DNA from: Torymus aiolomorphi
Taxonomy: Eukaryota > Arthropoda > Insecta > Hymenoptera > Torymidae
Direction: 5' to 3'
Length of the DNA: 64,000 bases
Assembly: GCA_036365515.1 (NCBI GenBank)
Contig: CM070877.1
Coordinates: 16,634,201 to 16,698,200 of the forward strand
The position numbers and the translations under genes are program-made. The notes beneath the pieces were generated by a model. The model saw nothing but the letters and a program-made list of their open reading frames with translations. It was not told where the DNA came from and did not search any database. Of the stretch, positions 61,901-64,000 are shown piece after piece (the stretch's first letter is position 1; each line of letters opens with the position of its first letter).

Positions 61901-62750
61901 TGAATTTTGTTGTTAACGCACTTTCTTCGACAATTTACATACATTTATTTTCACAGTTACACTTTCGACTCAATGAATTTTCATTGTGCTTTTCGCCTAT
62001 AAGCATTCATTATGAATTATCATACACTCACCTTTTATTCCGGCTTTTCCATTTGCATAATTCAGCGTGTTCCCTTTGACGCGCGAGCGCGGATGCTCAG
62101 TCTTCAAGTGCTCTAATTGTTCGTAAATAAATCATTTACGTGCGCTATCGCTCTTTTCCTCAATTCAGCGTTATCTTGATATACCCGCATTTTCCTTTCA
62201 TCGGCATGTGTTTTTTGGATTTATTTCACACCTTTCTCCGCATTTTCCATTGTTTTCTGAATCTACGGGCATCCTTTGTCTTTTCTTTTTGTACTTTCTC
62301 TGTGTTTTAGCTCGTTGTCGAATTGGTAGCCACTTTAAAGCCTTCGCCTACTTGCATATTTAGATACAGTTAGGTATAAAGATTACGGTGAGATTCAAAG
62401 ATAACGTGATCTATATTCTGTCAGCAAAAAATTATTTTAAACCGTTCTGATAATGGTTGACCGATAGTTAACTTGTCAAAGTATATTTTCGTTAATCTTA
62501 TTCTATTTCTCTAAACATATTCTCTTTTCGTAGTTGAAATTTATGTTCTTTCTTCGATTCTGTATTGTCTTTTATCCATTCTTAGTTTTTATTCCCTCTA
62601 AAAAATTCTCTCTTACTTTTTATTTATTATCCATTTATTATCCATTCACATCACTAGACTTCGATGAGAGGAAAATCGCGCAAGAAAATTTGCTATTGCC
62701 TTCGTAAAACAAGGATCACGCTCCAAATTCCGTAAACTTTATTATTTTAA
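61900..62750. other. T-rich spacer, no gene seen
   Basis: T- and C-rich DNA unlike the usual balanced AT spacers, with no ORF or repeat that can be named. Confidence 0.5.
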
Positions 62751-63800
62751 ATATTGAAAAAAATTGCAATTTTTCCAATTCTCTATCCGCAAATCTCATT
62801 TCCCCCAAAACCTCCATTTTTTTCCTCCTCACACACCCATCACTCACTGCCTCATCTCGTCACATACGTATATCTCATCTTCAAACCCACGCGGGGATCC
62901 CCCGAATTTTCCCATCCCCCGCGCGTTTCCATTTTTTTTACCCACCTACTATCCACATCCTACGCACAGCGATCTCTCCCCCCATCACCTCGCTTCCCTT
63001 TCTCTCTCTCTCTCTCTCTGCTCCGTTCTCTGCTCTACTACTACTCTCCCTCCCCTCCCCGCCGCCGCCGCCGCCGCCGCATTGTAGTCCGCGCGCGAGG
63101 GCGGCCATGCTGCGGCGCGCCATTGGTCGATGCTTTTCTCCGGGAGAAAGAGACAGAGAGAGAGAGATAGAGCCGGCCTAAGCCCAAGCCCCTGGGCCGC
63201 CAGCACACGCGCGATAGTCTCTATCAGCATCATCGCCGCGACGACTGCGTGGCCGCCCGTTCCGCGAGGAGAAGAGAGAAAAGTGTGGCAGAAGAGGAGA
63301 AGGTTGTTTGTGTTAAGTGATTGTTTATTGGTTCGGTTCTTGAGGAGGATTGTTGTTGGGTTTGTGAATATTTTTTAGCTGGATCGAGAAGGACTGGACT
63401 CACGAGTGAACTGCAGTGTTTAAAAGGAGGAAAAACGTTGGCGAACTGTTTTTTGTTGTGGAGAGCTGTGGATCGTTGTTAAGTTTCTTTTTTGCTTCGT
63501 GACTTTTTTCTGGTTCTTATAAGAGGAACAGGGAGTGAAGCATTTTCGTAGACCGGGAGGTACGAAAAAAAGTTTTGACTATGATGATTCGGCGCTCCGG
63601 GTGAAGATCTTCGTGGATTTGCGTCGCTGAAGAGGTTTTTGCGGATGAATTAGTCCGGGCGTGCTGCGACGGTACGAAGAAACGGAGTTGAGGTACGTTG
63701 AGTCTAGCTCCGAAAAGAATTGGGTTGATGGGTTGATAAAAGTGAAGAAAATGTTGTTGAATATAGTTGGTAATAGTTGTTTTGGGATATGTTTGCATAA
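62750..63800 (+). promoter_or_regulatory. Large skew island, candidate promoter and 5' exon
   Basis: The largest and most asymmetric island. The C-rich left arm 62770-63000 is followed by a core 63000-63260 with (TC)n, (CCG)n at 63060-63080, an inverted CCAAT box (ATTGG at 63122-63126), GCCAT words at 63104 and 63119, and GA repeats. The purine- and G/T-rich right arm 63260-63790 resembles a long insect 5' UTR and contains donor-like GAG|GTACGT at 63693, with weaker sites near 63561 and 63672. It could be the first exon of a shorter cnc isoform or of the next gene. No coding start is evident. Confidence 0.35.
63060..63080. repeat. (CCG)n trinucleotide repeat
   Basis: Seven perfect CCG/GCC units in the core of the terminal island. 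Confidence 0.95.
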
Positions 63801-64000
63801 ATGTAAGCGTTAATTCGTAAATTTCAAGCGATTTAAATGAAAAGGCAACTGATCGCTCATCCGACGGCAGTCGGATTTATATTTAAACTACGTGCGTTTC
63901 AGGCGACGAAGTAGATTTAGATTGTCCCTGAAATATTTAAATAATCACTTATCAATGAATAAAATAAGTGTTTTTAGGCAACAAGGTGCAAAATAATTGT

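Overview
The window is eukaryotic nuclear DNA, most likely from an insect and probably a hymenopteran; I cannot name the species. Evidence is split genes with GT/AG borders, dense (GA)n, (CA)n and (CG)n microsatellites, an AT-rich background broken by GC-rich islands, and old nested transposons. There are no operons, and almost every long open frame is low-complexity or transposon DNA.

Only one host gene is recognisable: cap'n'collar (cnc, the insect NRF/NFE2L-type CNC-bZIP gene), on the + strand. Two coding exons are visible. The first (35222-35386) carries the DLG motif and the second (43714-43786) carries most of the ETGE motif, the two docking sites for the repressor Keap1. The last residue of ETGE, the rest of the protein and its bZIP domain lie outside the window. 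The remaining sequence therefore reads as very large introns and upstream DNA of this gene.

Transposons fill four blocks. Block 1 (1-2571) has a full palindrome and a fold-back element split by a second insertion. Block 2 (24529-27429) is a pogo-like DNA transposon with a broken transposase and a palindrome inside it. Block 3 (27633-32494) is a palindromic element with tRNA-like boxes, split by a minus-strand LINE that is itself hit by a second LINE and two MITEs; removing each insertion restores sequence or reading frame. Block 4 (38362-40286) is an intact fold-back element with ATGT target duplications and a nested TA-flanked element.

The most unusual feature is a repeated compositional architecture. 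About 45 GC-rich islands, spaced roughly 1-1.5 kb apart, share one polarity: an A/C-rich (C>G) left arm, a CpG-rich core often holding microsatellites, and a G/T-rich (G>C) right arm. This skew flips within every island although the host gene is transcribed in one direction only. It resembles the asymmetry seen around divergent start sites or replication origins, so the introns may be packed with bidirectional regulatory elements or initiation zones. The islands are listed as S1-S45. The gaps between them are plain AT-rich intronic DNA in which I see no genes.
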